Part shown: in pieces, positions 20,479 through 30,134 of the stretch
How the letters are laid out: every line of letters starts with the position of its first letter
Numbering within the stretch: the stretch's first letter is position 1
Assembly: GCA_027600665.1 (NCBI GenBank)
Contig: JADGJL010000150.1
Coordinates: 1 to 36,886 of the forward strand
DNA from: Irineochytrium annulatum
Lineage: Eukaryota > Chytridiomycota > Chytridiomycetes > Chytridiales > Chytridiaceae
DNA length: 36,886 nt
Direction of reading: 5' to 3'
Notes under the pieces: generated by a model
What the model saw: only the letters and a program-made list of their open reading frames with translations
What the model was told of the DNA's origin: nothing
The model's database searches: none
Translations under genes and position numbers: made by a program

Positions 20479-22098
20479 ATGCCGCCTGTAATGCCCTTGG
20501 CCCGGTCCGCGGGCCTGCTGGTCGCCCGCCAGATAGCCTCCGTCGGCCCGTCCAACGCCAACCCGAACGGCACCGGCGCCTCGTCCCCGACAAAGATCGC
20601 CGCCATCCTCTGCGCCATCGTCGGCTTTATCGCGGCAGTCGGGCTCGTCCTGGGTGTTCGGTACATGATATACCGCAAGCGCCTGAAGCAGGAGGAGATC
20701 AGAAAGAAGAAGGGCAAGATGCCCGAGACGGACGAGGATGAGGATGGCGGAGGACACGTGTACATGGTCTCCAACAGGGTTGGAGACTTTCCGAGCCCGC
20801 TGGAGACGACAAAGGCCATCGCAGAGGCGTATGCGAACTCAGTTAAAGAGGAGGAGGAGAGGGAGCTGGAGGAGCAGCGCGCGTTGGCCAACGCGACGGT
20901 CGGGGAGCGCATCTTGCAGAAGATCGGGATACGAAAAAGCGTTAGCAGGTCGCTGGACATGAACGCTATCGCGGCTGGGGAAACGGGATCCAACCATAAT
21001 CGCAACAGTGTCAACAACCGATCCTCCATCAACCGCATCCTCCCGCCGAGACCGGACGACGTCTCCTCATCCGCTTCATCCATCTCCTCCGTCGTCCTCG
21101 ACATCAACGACCCCGACGCCGCTGCCGCCCGGAGAAACAGATCCCGCTCTAACTCCTCTCGCCGGAACCCGCGCCGGTCCAACGGCACCCTCGACCGCCG
21201 CGTTTCGGCCAACTCTCGACCCTCATCCACATCCCGATCCCGGTCCCGACCCCACTCGACACACTCCACAACATCCGCGGGAAACGCGTCCGATCGCGCG
21301 GCGCTCAGCCCTCCGTCCCCCCAATCCCCGCCGTCGGTGCTCCGTAAAGCATTACACCTCCTCGTGAAGGGAACGTTGCCCCCTGACATGTCACAGCAGC
21401 AGCAGAAGAAACGGAAGGAACAGCCCCCGCTCGCTTCTTTGCCTCCACGGAACAGCGGCGGGAGTTCCAGCTGGGCGCCGCCCGCGCCTCGGGGGGCGCG
21501 ATTCCCCGTAACGATCCCGCATGTGCCTGAACAACCGAAGCCGCGGGCGATTGAGGTCGTGGAGGCGCGTGGACGATCGAGGGAGGGTAAGGCCGCGAGC
21601 GGGAAGCGACGAGCGCGCAGGGATGATGATGAGGCATACGGCACCGGTAGCGGCACGAACGGCGCATCCACTTCATCAGCAGCGCAGCAGCAGGACGACG
21701 ACACGCGCTCCGGATCCCTAACGTCGCGCACATCCGCCGGTGACGACGACACGGCAGCGACGCACACTCACACGCACCCGACGGACGAGACGCCAGAGGA
21801 GGAAGAGCTGCCCCTTCGCGTCGGCGACGCCGTGATCGTGTATGAGTGGCGAGAGGACGGGTGGTGTTTCGGGCGGCGGGAGGACGGGGAGGACGGATCG
21901 TTGTCGCTACCGGAGCATGAACGGGGTTTGAGGGACGGGTGGTTCCCTATTGTGTGCGTGATGCCTAAGAGCAAGAAAATCAGGGCGAAGCTGGAGGGCG
22001 TCAGTGCGGATCGGGCGAGGCTTTGGGTCGCGGAGCAGGCGGAGAAGGGGATCAAGGTTGCGGGTGGGACGGAGGATGAGAGCTCGGTGTTCGATTAG
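20479..22098 (+). CDS. Single-span membrane protein with C-terminal SH3 domain (Fus1-like)
   Basis: One uninterrupted frame of 539 residues. A Thr/Ser/Asn-rich N-terminus of 38 residues precedes one membrane helix (residues 40-62, ILCAIVGFIAAVGLVLGV) followed by basic YRKRLKQ, so the long C-terminal part should be cytosolic. About 350 residues are disordered and Ser/Arg/Pro-rich. Residues about 444-495 form an SH3 domain: LPLRVGDAVIVYEW (the ALYDY/RT-loop end and GD), then DGWCFGRR and GWFPIVCV, matching the usual E-L-x-x-GD-x-I, D-GWW-x-G and G-x-FP-x-NYV. The insert between DGWCFGRR and GWFP is longer than usual. A TM plus disordered linker plus SH3 order is that of yeast Fus1, a cell-fusion and polarity protein; the role here is inferred. 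A long frame on the opposite strand (20355-21767) is a composition artefact. Confidence 0.75.
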   Translation: MPPVMPLARSAGLLVARQIASVGPSNANPNGTGASSPTKIAAILCAIVGFIAAVGLVLGVRYMIYRKRLKQEEIRKKKGKMPETDEDEDGGGHVYMVSNRVGDFPSPLETTKAIAEAYANSVKEEEERELEEQRALANATVGERILQKIGIRKSVSRSLDMNAIAAGETGSNHNRNSVNNRSSINRILPPRPDDVSSSASSISSVVLDINDPDAAAARRNRSRSNSSRRNPRRSNGTLDRRVSANSRPSSTSRSRSRPHSTHSTTSAGNASDRAALSPPSPQSPPSVLRKALHLLVKGTLPPDMSQQQQKKRKEQPPLASLPPRNSGGSSSWAPPAPRGARFPVTIPHVPEQPKPRAIEVVEARGRSREGKAASGKRRARRDDDEAYGTGSGTNGASTSSAAQQQDDDTRSGSLTSRTSAGDDDTAATHTHTHPTDETPEEEELPLRVGDAVIVYEWREDGWCFGRREDGEDGSLSLPEHERGLRDGWFPIVCVMPKSKKIRAKLEGVSADRARLWVAEQAEKGIKVAGGTEDESSVFD

Positions 22099-22763
22099 GA
22101 TGTGGAAGTAGTGGGGATGTAGATTCAGCTTACGGTTGCTCCGCTTTGGAGTTCGTCCTGAATTTATGTGGTCACCATTTTTGTCTTTAATTCTCTGTTC
22201 TTTCCTTTCCTTAAGCTACATATGTATTGATATCATAGCGCTCTGCATATTATTTTGACTTCTTTAATTATCTTCTTGTACTTTTGCACACCTTTGAAAA
22301 GCAAAATAGAGAACCCCCTTGGGCTACATGTGCTTGCCTGGCCTCTTATCATAAATTCTCTCAATGCCTCTTCCTTCTGGTTTCAGCTTGTAGACCTGTC
22401 AAGGAAACTTCTGTATTTTCTCGCTGTATATTCTTCGCCTGAGACTTACTTGCGTGAACAGTTTTTTTTGCACCTCCCGTCCTTTTTAAAAAATATTGGA
22501 CGGAAGCTTGGGCAAGTACGGAATTCACAAGTTGTTTTAGAGTACATAAGATGCATATCTACAGTCTTTGTTCCTCTTTTCGTTACGACGTCGTAGTCCC
22601 AAGAGATAGATTCGAATATTCCTGTGACCACGCACTGGGGGACAGTGTGGAGGATTCACAAAGCACCATGTTTAAGGTTCAGCCTAATACCGAGTATCTT
22701 TTTTCTGCCCATAGCGTCGTCAGTTCAACCCGTCACTGAATCCTCGAGACCTTCCTTCCAAGA
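22099..22763. other. Intergenic, AT-rich
   Basis: A plus-strand frame at 22255-22596 is AT-rich and, unlike its neighbours, uses A/T third bases, so I do not count it as a gene. The last 100 nt probably hold the promoter of the next gene. Confidence 0.45.
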
Positions 22764-23667
22764 ATGCGCGGCGACAGCGACTACGAAATCCCCGAGGTTA
22801 GATACGATGACCACTACAGGTACCTCACCAGCGTGTGGGCCTCCGTCCTCGTCCTCCTCATTGCGACCGTCCTCGTGAGTAAAGCTCTGCCTCTTTTCCA
22901 CCTTTCCGTCCATCTTAACGGCCGTCCATCTTAACGGCGCGATGCTCGTAGTTTCAAATCCTGCATGTGATGGTGGACTCCGTCGCGGCGCTCTCACAGG
23001 CGTCCCGCGGCGGCTCAGACGACGAGAGGCAGCCCCTTGCAGGGTCCAACGGCCAGCCCCGCGGTGAGTATGATTCCGGCGGTGGGCGGGGCGACCAGCA
23101 ACGCACGACGTTCATGGGCATGGGCGAGCGCGACAGGTCGACGCTGTCCAACAGGTTGAGGAGGGCCGTCGACACTTGTCAGAGGGCTCTGCTGGTAGGC
23201 TTTCATCAATTCGACATACTGCCACTTCTGACTATGCCGACGCAGGTTCTCCTAACGGCTGTGACCTTTCTCTCGGTCCCACTCCAAACTAAGTGCTACC
23301 CTAATATCCCCGACACGCCGCCTCCAACCCCACCTCCTCCGTCCCCTCCTCCGGTCCTTCCGCCGCCTCCCTTCGAAATGCTCTCGCGCGGCGGCCACCA
23401 CGACTTCCACCACTCGTGCCTGACGAACTCTCTCAGCCTCTCGAGCGTCATCCTCGCGTGGGTCTTTACAGCGCTCTCGGTTCTCTGGGCGGCCATCGGT
23501 AAGAACCTGCATTTCTAAGAAATGTCGCTAATGCCGAATTAGATAGCTTCGCCGTCGGAGGCATGCCGGGCGCCCTCGCGGGTGTGGTGTTGGGCGGAGT
23601 CAGCTTCCCGGTGGTCGTGGCGATGTTCTTTGTTGGGTTGGGAAACTGGTATGAGGCCGCACGCTGA
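22764..23667 (+). CDS. Hypothetical four-span membrane protein
   Basis: Exons 22764-22874, 22952-23194, 23246-23498 and 23543-23667 give 243 residues. Four hydrophobic segments are visible: SVWASVLVLLIATVLFQILH, then ALLVLLTAVTFLSV, VILAWVFTALSVLWAAI and LAGVVLGGVSFPVVVAMFFV. A Gly/Arg/Asp-rich loop of about 60 residues lies between the first two. A proline-rich loop with runs of P (encoded about 23310-23375) lies between the second and third, and includes a single Cys on each side. The layout resembles a tetraspan but lacks the CCG motif of tetraspanins, so I assign no family. The 51-nt intron (23195-23245) is in frame and stop-free; it is called from its donor gtaggc and acceptor gacgcag. 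Splicing places VLLTAVTF directly after RALL. The other introns are 77 and 44 nt. Confidence 0.65.
22906..22937. repeat. Perfect 16-bp tandem duplication inside an intron
   Basis: The unit ccgtccatcttaacgg occurs twice head to tail with no gap. Each unit contains ttaac, the likely branch site, so the first intron of the four-span protein gene carries two equivalent branch sites upstream of its acceptor at 22950-22951. Confidence 0.85.
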
Positions 23668-24014
23668 ACTAGGTGTGAAGGAGGGAGCGCGTTGTAGCTC
23701 AGAGTTGATTGCAATGCTCTTTTGTCGTTGTTGTTTTTTCCTCATTTATGCTTCTCCTTCCTCCCCGGCTTGTGTTTACTTCCATTAGCATCGCTCCTGA
23801 CCCTTCAAGCTCGTTTGTTGAATTCCTCGCCCGTCATCATCAGACCCACTCTCCCTTCTGTTTGTTGCAATCTTGTTTATAGCCGTGCTTGCAACCAGTT
23901 CATAGCGTGTTAGCTTGAGCGGCGCAAAAATAAAATCGTGGAGTCTGTCGCGGTAATACTTGTCCAGTGTTTTAGTTTCCCTTCGTGGCTTGACACGTTG
24001 AAGCCAGGCCAGAC
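23668..24014. other. Intergenic, no gene seen
   Basis: T-rich 3' flank of the four-span protein gene and C/T-rich leader of the next gene. A tagctcag string near 23694 resembles a tRNA A box but has no matching B box downstream. Confidence 0.4.
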
Positions 24015-24668
24015 ATGGATTCGGCTCGCACGCAGGCCCGCGCGATCGTCACCAACGTGGACCGCAATATCAGCGCCCTCGCCGACGCCACCTCAGCCGC
24101 CATCGATTCCCTTAGCACCTCCCTTCTGCCGCCGACCCACCCTCGTTCCATTCCAGTTTCGGAGCCTGCCGTCCCGCAGCCTGACGACGCCTTCATTGAC
24201 CCATTCGCGGACCCCTCTGACGACGAGAACATGAATCCGATCCGCACTGGCCCGGCGGCTGCCCCTATCCGCCAACAGTCCCAACCTGCCCCTATTCAAC
24301 CCGCCGTCCAGCAGCAGAATCCCCTCCCCGTCCAATCCAACCCGCTCCCCCTGCCCACGCTCCTCGGCAACCCCCTGGTCCCCGCATCCATTCAGCAGTC
24401 CTACGCCAAGAGCCCGTTTGTAAACGCCATGAGTGCGGCGTCGAACTCGTTTAATAAGGCGTTCGTGCAGCCAGGCGCCCACAAGGTTTATCCGTACGAG
24501 GTTGAGCAGGAGAGGAGGAGGATGTTGGCGGCGCAGGCTGGACAGGGAGGGCAGCGAGAAGGGAATGGGCAGGGCGTAAGGGTGGTGTACGTGCAGGGGC
24601 AGCAAGTCATGCCCGTGAATGTCCAGCACGAGGAGCCGCTGCCGGTGTATCGGTCTGAGAAGAACTGA
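24015..24668 (+). CDS. Hypothetical Pro/Gln-rich protein
   Basis: A single exon of 217 residues beginning MDSARTQARAIVTNVDRNIS, a probable amphipathic helix (residues 1-36). An acidic patch DPFADPSDDEN follows at about 61-71. The middle is disordered and rich in Pro and Gln, and the C-terminal third has YPYEVEQERRRML and a Gly/Gln-rich segment. There is no signal peptide or membrane helix. The DPF tripeptide together with NPF-like asparagine-proline repeats (QNPLP, SNPLP, GNPLV) and DPFAD would suit an endocytic adaptor-type linear-motif protein, but this is only a resemblance. Codon use (GC-rich third positions) matches neighbouring genes and supports coding on this strand rather than on the overlapping minus frame at 24093-24680. 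Family unknown. Confidence 0.55.
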   Translation: MDSARTQARAIVTNVDRNISALADATSAAIDSLSTSLLPPTHPRSIPVSEPAVPQPDDAFIDPFADPSDDENMNPIRTGPAAAPIRQQSQPAPIQPAVQQQNPLPVQSNPLPLPTLLGNPLVPASIQQSYAKSPFVNAMSAASNSFNKAFVQPGAHKVYPYEVEQERRRMLAAQAGQGGQREGNGQGVRVVYVQGQQVMPVNVQHEEPLPVYRSEKN

Positions 24669-26189
24669 TGGCGCGCGCATGTAAAGGAGGAGCCGTAGTC
24701 AATGAAGGAGAAGAAATGGCGGCGGTTGTGGAGGTTCACAGGTTTGTCTGGAGATCTCTTTTGGCGGCGAGAGGTGTGTGGGCGGACTAGCGAATTGCAA
24801 AGTTGGCCCACTGCTGGATTGAGATCAGAAGCGTGGACAGCAGTCGATGTGGACCTCGAACTATAGACATTTCTTGCGGGATTTGTTATTCTATAGGCTT
24901 AATGCTATTTGCTTCACTCTTTTTGGATGTAACAGTTCGCAGATTTGTTTGGGATGGGGTAGTGTATCTCTGAAGCCAAAAGGAATGCGACCATTTGACT
25001 ATTGAGAGGGCCGCACATCGTGATCGAGTCTCAGATTTTGAAACTTTTGATGCCGCTAGTATAGCCCAGTAACAAACAACAACAGCAATCAACATTACAG
25101 TCACCCTTACGGGCCAATTTGAGAACACTAACTCCCCCGTCCGCGAAGTCTCGGAACGAGTATATAAACTCTGCACCCCATAGCATGGCCCCGGATCGAC
25201 CTTCTTTTAAAAACACCATCCACATGTGCAGGCGCAGCGTCCATCTCCTCGTTCACTACGGCCTCAATAACCATTATAACGTCGACGTTTGTCTGGAGTA
25301 TCTTCTGTTATCGTCACTGATGTGGGTGTGCATCATGTCCACGTGCTCCTGTCTGTTGCCCAAAGGGCACAGTTTTGATCGCGGCGGGGCCGTCAGGGAT
25401 AACTTTGTTGACACTGGAGAAGGGTGCACGCAGCTGGAAGAATCGTCTTGAGATGATCATGGACTGGTAAAGCGCGTAGCGACCCACTGGGCGGCTCGGG
25501 TCCAGTTGGCGGGGAAAGGCAGCGATGACATCGTCGACGATCCTGAGCGGTCGAAGAACAGCGTTGGAGTTAAAGGCCGATTAGTAAAAGTGAGAGCCAG
25601 AATTCAAGTTGGTAAGCGAACCTCGTATGACGACAAGACCATTTATGGCGTCAGGATCTCGTCGTCCTCGACCGAGGCTCCAGCAACCATGTCGGCGCTA
25701 ACGTTGTTGGGAGTCGCGGGGATGTGGGAGTTAATGCTTGAGCCACTTCCACGGGGCTGGAAGCAACCATGGCAATGAAGAAGCAGAAGGCTTCGACTTG
25801 ACACGCAAATAGAAGTAAGGGTGAACCGTTCAGCCCAGCTGCAAGGCTGCGCAGCTTCTTGTGGCCCTCAGCTGCTCAAGTGGCGGCGCTTCGGTCCCTC
25901 CAACGTCATGGCTCGTCCCCCAAACGAGGGCCTTAGTACTCCGTGCTCGCTCGTGACTCCTCCGCTGACGTTAATGGGCTTGCCGCGAGCGCGTGACGTG
26001 CGGAAATCCTGTAGATCGGCGCTGTTGTCGATCTGACGGTCAGGATCACCATCCGCTCCCCAGCTGAGCTGCGACGAAGACTGCCTCAGAGGATAAGCGC
26101 AGCCGCGGCAGGCCTAGTAAGTCACGTTGTTGAAGGTCCGTTTAGCTTGAGGCCAGATTTGACCAATCGCCTCCAGCTCCATTTTAACG
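24669..26189. other. 1.5-kb gap with coding-like fragments but no complete gene
   Basis: The gap is unusually long for this window. The minus strand carries an 88-codon open stretch (25580-25314) and weaker fragments upstream (about 25760-25640 and 26090-25875). The plus strand has a TATATAAA at 25161-25168, with an ATG 17 nt downstream opening an 88-residue frame (25185-25451) of unremarkable composition. None of these could be joined into a convincing gene. Confidence 0.35.
25314..25580 (-). pseudogene. Possible remnant or unresolved exon of a minus-strand gene
   Basis: This minus-strand frame is open for 88 codons after an in-frame TAA at 25581-25583. It reads like folded protein: IVDDVIAAFPRQLDPS, then RYALYQSMIISRRFFQL followed by RAPF. 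The frame may begin after a splice acceptor (gaccgctcag, with an actaat branch site about 45 nt upstream). The R-x-x-x-L-R-x-P-F end loosely resembles the L-H-R-P-F stretch of fungal zinc-cluster transcription-factor middle domains. A further fragment about 100 nt upstream contains SVEDDEILTP followed by a stop, also reminiscent of that domain. No zinc-cluster Cys motif was found. It could be a decayed factor, an intron-rich gene I failed to assemble, or chance. Confidence 0.25.
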
Positions 26190-27337
26190 ATGTCCACAAT
26201 GTCGGTCGACGCGACGTCGAGGTCGATTCTCGTCCTGGCCACTCAAGATGAAAAGCTCTACGCGATGCTCCAGAACATGAAGGAGCTGCTGGCTTCTCTG
26301 GCGTTGAAGAAGCTGCAGAGAATATTTAACGACGAGGACACGAACGACAACGACGAGTGGGACGCCGCGACCTCGTCCATTCGCACTTACCTCGGAGGGA
26401 AGGGATTTGAGGTCACGGAGGAAGTCATGAACGTTCTTTTAACGGTAATTACGTAATAATCGTTGACACAAGCTGACCACGGCGTCATCAGGAAACCATT
26501 GAGATCTCTGCGCCTCCGGGCATGCAGCCGCCATTCACGCTTGATCCGAGCTCTTTGCCGGGAGATGACGCACGTCGCAGTAGTTTCCAGTGGGATGACT
26601 GGAGCAGCCACGGTCTGCAATCGACAACGCCGTTGCTCGCCATACGCGATCCAAAGGCGAAATCTAACGTTTCACTGCATGGAGAGCCCGCGGCTCAGCA
26701 TGAGAGCGTGAAGTTGAGGAGCAAATCGAACGCTGGCCTACCTAAGGAGCGCAAACGAGACAGCATCACGTCCGGGCGAGACAAAATTCCTGATCCTCGG
26801 CCGAACGGAGGCCGCAGGGCAACATACGGCGGGCACTCAATGGGTGAAAGTGTCGACAAGACGAAGACTAGCGAAACGGGAAGGAGGGCGACGGATAGCT
26901 CGTTGGCACAAGTGCGACAACCTCATACGACCGAACGGAAGGCCTCTAAACCGGCAAAGATGGTGGAGGGGGCTTTAAACCATGACGTAAAAGAGGTTCC
27001 GAAGCCGCTTGTGCGAAGGAACACCAACGTCAGGGTCGTGATTACCGACACGACTGAAGCGGATGTTACGCCAAGCGAGGAAACCCCGGAGCCTACACTT
27101 CAGTCAAGCGTCGACAGCAGTAGTGTAAGCGCTCATCGTCGGCGGCGTAGCACCCGCACCCGTCATGCTACCGACGAACCTCTTATTCGGCCTTTGCTGC
27201 GACACAAACCTGACACGAAGCGGACCGCTATAAAGGCGAACACATTTGCATTCGAAGGCATGGCGAGCGCACGACTGGAGGACGTGGTGCAAGCAATTTT
27301 ACGGGGCAGGCGGCTGCCACCAATAGCGAAGAGATGA
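26190..27337 (+). CDS. Hypothetical protein, helical N-terminus and disordered basic C-terminus
   Basis: Exons 26190-26444 and 26492-27337 join across a 47-nt intron (donor gtaatt, acceptor catcag) to 366 residues. Residues 1-95 are alpha-helical with regular leucines (DEKLYAMLQNMKELLASLAL, then KLQRIFNDED and VTEEVMNVLLT). The remaining 270 residues are disordered, rich in Arg, Lys, Ser and Thr, with scattered basic clusters such as RRRRSTRTRH. It ends with a short helix (LEDVVQAILRGRRLPPI). No signal peptide or membrane segment is present. The basic composition would suit a nuclear or nucleic-acid-associated protein, but nothing proves it. The start could also be the ATG at 26202. Codon bias is weaker than in the housekeeping genes, suggesting low expression or fast evolution. 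Confidence 0.55.
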
Positions 27338-28406
27338 GAACTTCTGTTCCTTTTGCCCTATCAGGTAGCCGGGATTATGCAAGCACCTAGCTTCAGACGA
27401 AAAAGTAAAGCCGATATGCTAACCGTCATGATCATTGCGGTACTTAGCAGCCAGATGATATTTCTCCGTGCAGATTGGGGGTTTTGCAGTTTAGACAGCA
27501 AATACACTTAGTAACGAAACTCGTCGAGCAAAATTATACACACGATGCGTGTCTTGCAACAAACAGCTGCACACAATTTGCCCTCGAAGCAGAGTCTGCA
27601 CTCGTTTGCAATCCCATTAAAGGAAAAACTTTCTTACCAAAGTGAACACTGAAACAACGCGTCGCTCTTAAAGAATCAATCAAGCAGCAATGAATATATT
27701 TTAGCAACGTACAACACCGTGCACCATTTCAAAACACCTCCGAGAAAAGTACCGGAGCGTAAATGACAGGCCTGATCGCAACAACATGCACTTTAAGGTC
27801 GAAGGCAAATCGATACTCAATAACATTCGCCAAATAAATATGACCATAACGAACAAGTGGAGCGAACTTCAAACCTAATCGAGATCCACACCAACGCCAC
27901 CATACCAGCAGAGTTGGCATTCAATGCGGACACCTACGTCCGATGTCGAGCACCCCGTTCAAGAGCCGACAAAGGGCATAGAGAGCAGGTAGCATAGCAG
28001 CACCGAGACCACATTTACGCGGAGACTTCGCAATTTAAAGATCGTTTTGATCGCAACAAAATTAATAATATTGCCTACTTCGAGTGTACGTTGAGCCGCA
28101 GCGATTGGGCTTCGGGTAGCCGCCAAGAAATGGTAACGTCGTTCCACGCTGCTCGTCTACCACACCAGCTCTATCATCATCAATCTCGACGTTTGCTGAT
28201 GAGGTCTCGCAGGTAGGACTCTGGTCGCATTGGGCGTGGCGTCGATGTCCATTCGGTTGATCACCTAGGCTGATTCTCTACCCAGGGACTTTACTCTATG
28301 ACAACTCTGGCAAACATAACAAGTGCACGAAAGCTCTACTCGAGTCCAGTATATATTACTTTATACCAACTTGTGTGAGATAGTCTAGTAAACGTCTAAC
28401 ATGATA
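27338..28406. other. Intergenic about 1.1 kb, AT-richer, no gene seen
   Basis: This lies between two converging genes. Two minus-strand frames (27729-27920 and 27959-28147) use A/T third bases unlike the genes here and have no family resemblance. No terminal repeats, target-site duplications or tRNA were recognised. Confidence 0.45.
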
Positions 28407-29668
28407 TTACGCCGGCGGCGCGTCGAAGTCCGTCCAGCTCCCGTGCGAGAGCGGGCCCGCAGTTCCATCCGTCACGCTCGTGTAGCCGTTGATGGCCCCC
28501 GCGGCCTTCGCGGCCTTAATAAGATCATACAGATAGCTCTGGTCCTGCACCCCGCTCGGCGGCTTGGACAGGTCCCCCTGATCCAACTTCCCACCCCAAA
28601 ACCCCGAGAACGTGGCCCACGCCGGCCTCGCAGCCGGGTCCGACAGGTCGTGGTTGGCCGTCGTGGACAGGTCCCATTTGACGGGCCCGGAGCCGGGGAC
28701 CACGACGGACGAGTCGTAGGTGTGGAGGTTGGTCTCCTCGAGGATGTCGACGAGGTTGATGTAGCGGACCGTGCCCGCGGTGATGACGGGCAGGGCCTTG
28801 GACACGTAGTTGTCAAAAGTGGAGTCATGGTTCCAGACGTTCTGCTGGACAGGGTAGTTGGCGTGTGAGGACATGGCGGCGTAGGAAATCGGGTGCGTGC
28901 CCGAGAGAGGGGGGCTGTTGGTCCAGACGCATTCGGAGTGCTGGGAGTAGCAAATCTGTAGGACACGATGTAAGTAAACTCAACGAAAGGCAAAGAAAAG
29001 AAAGCGCTTACGTTGCGGATGGTGTACTTCGACAAGTCGTCGCCGGAGGACACAAGGCCGTTGAGCTGGATAGTGAGGTGCTCCCAATCACCGTTATGCT
29101 TCGCGAGGTTGCACCAATTGAACTCCTGCTCGGCCTTCTTAAAGAACCCCGTCCAGGTGCCGATACGGAAGCCCTGGCAGCCGTTGACGTTGAAGTACGT
29201 CCAGAACTGCAGGTATGTCAGGTTATGAGGACCTATGCGGCAAATGTTAAGGTGATGATGGGGCATACATCCACAAGACATACCGTCCTGAACGACCTGG
29301 AACGAGGCAGGCGTCGTGTACTGACGGTTCCCGTTCGGGGAGTCCCCGACCGCTAGCCCTGCGGGGATGTCGACGAAGTTTCCCGCCGTGTTGATGCTCG
29401 ACTGGCTCCAAACGGCGGCCGGGTCGGCGGGCCTGTTGGCGTCGTACCGGTGGATGTAGACGATCGGTGCAAATCGGGACGCCAGCGCGGCGCGGTCGGC
29501 CGCCGTGAGGGGCGCGGGGTTAGACTGACGCGGGACAACGGGCACAGTGGAAGGCATTGGCGGAGCAGCCTCGCCGCCGCCATCACCGCCGGGAGCCGGG
29601 ATCGCGACGGCGCCGTGGAAGGCCGCGAAGGAGATAGCCAGGGCCGTGAGGGTGGAGGGCAGGTGCAT
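28407..29668 (-). CDS. Secreted Vps62/DUF946-family protein
   Basis: Minus-strand exons 29668-29284, 29232-29012 and 28955-28407 encode 384 residues. The start at 29668 gives a clean signal peptide (MHLPSTLTALAISFAAFHG, cleaved near AVA); a start at 29695 would put nine extra residues before it. The mature part opens with FAPIVYIHRYDANRPADP and VWSQSSINT, continues with LQFWTYFNVNGCQGF and HNGDWEHLTIQLNGL, then YSQHSECVW and the HANYPVQQNVWNHDS stretch. These motifs are those of the Vps62/DUF946 family. Yeast Vps62 was named from a vacuolar-sorting screen, but its biochemistry is unknown, and filamentous fungi have secreted paralogues. Four Cys fit extracellular disulfides. The first intron (51 nt, 29233-29283) is in frame and stop-free; the second is 56 nt. 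No GPI signal at the C-terminus. Confidence 0.82.
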
Positions 29669-30134
29669 GATGAGGGATCGATGCAAGGGGGACATGGACA
29701 ACAGCCCGCTTTATATGACCCCGAACAGCAAGTTCTGATATCGTTTCGTGCATCAGCAGTTGAGTTGCATGCTTGGAGGTGTTCCGAGATGAGGGGGCTT
29801 CCAGCGCAATGACGGCAGGTCACGCTCTCCACATCGGGCACGGCTTGTGCAACAACGGTGTCGAAGAGTGCGGTGCCCTCTCCTTATGCTCGACTGGGTT
29901 GCCGCCTCTGTGTCGGGCACTGCCGAGTGCACGTGGCCACGGGCTGCAGCTGCATCCAGTAGCTGATCAAGGCTGTGCAAACCTTCGCGCATGCAATTAG
30001 ATCTCATATTCGTCTAAAGCTAATGGATTTTTAAATTAAAAAAATTTACTTTAAGATACTGCAACCAGCTTCATTCGTCAACCCTCCCACATTAACAGGA
30101 AAGTCCAACACGCATCCCACCATCCATCACAAAT
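29669..30134. other. Intergenic, no gene seen
   Basis: Promoter of the Vps62-like gene on the left (a tatat-containing stretch at 29711-29717) and 3' UTR of the CHY zinc-finger gene on the right. An AT-rich block lies at about 30020-30060. Short GC-rich frames in the middle are on both strands and have no domain. Confidence 0.4.

Noticed and set aside
20355..21767. 470-residue open frame on the minus strand opposite the SH3 protein gene
   Set aside because: It is fully antisense to a frame with a membrane helix and SH3 domain, its composition is Ser/Arg-rich mirror of GC-rich codons, and no domain is visible.
22255..22596. 113-residue plus-strand frame in the gap after the SH3 gene
   Set aside because: AT-ending codons unlike every recognised gene here and no similarity to a known family; likely random in AT-rich DNA.
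23690..23710. tRNA-like A-box string (tagctcag)
   Set aside because: No B box within 70 nt downstream and no cloverleaf pairing.
24093..24680. 195-residue minus-strand frame opposite the Pro/Gln-rich protein
   Set aside because: Third-base bias and the sensible N-terminus favour the plus frame; the minus one is rich in Arg/Leu/Gly from reading Pro/Gln codons backwards.
28401..29356. Plus-strand frames of 155 and 163 residues opposite the Vps62-like gene
   Set aside because: They are shadows of the Vps62 exons and introns, with Arg/Val/Asp-rich composition and no domain.
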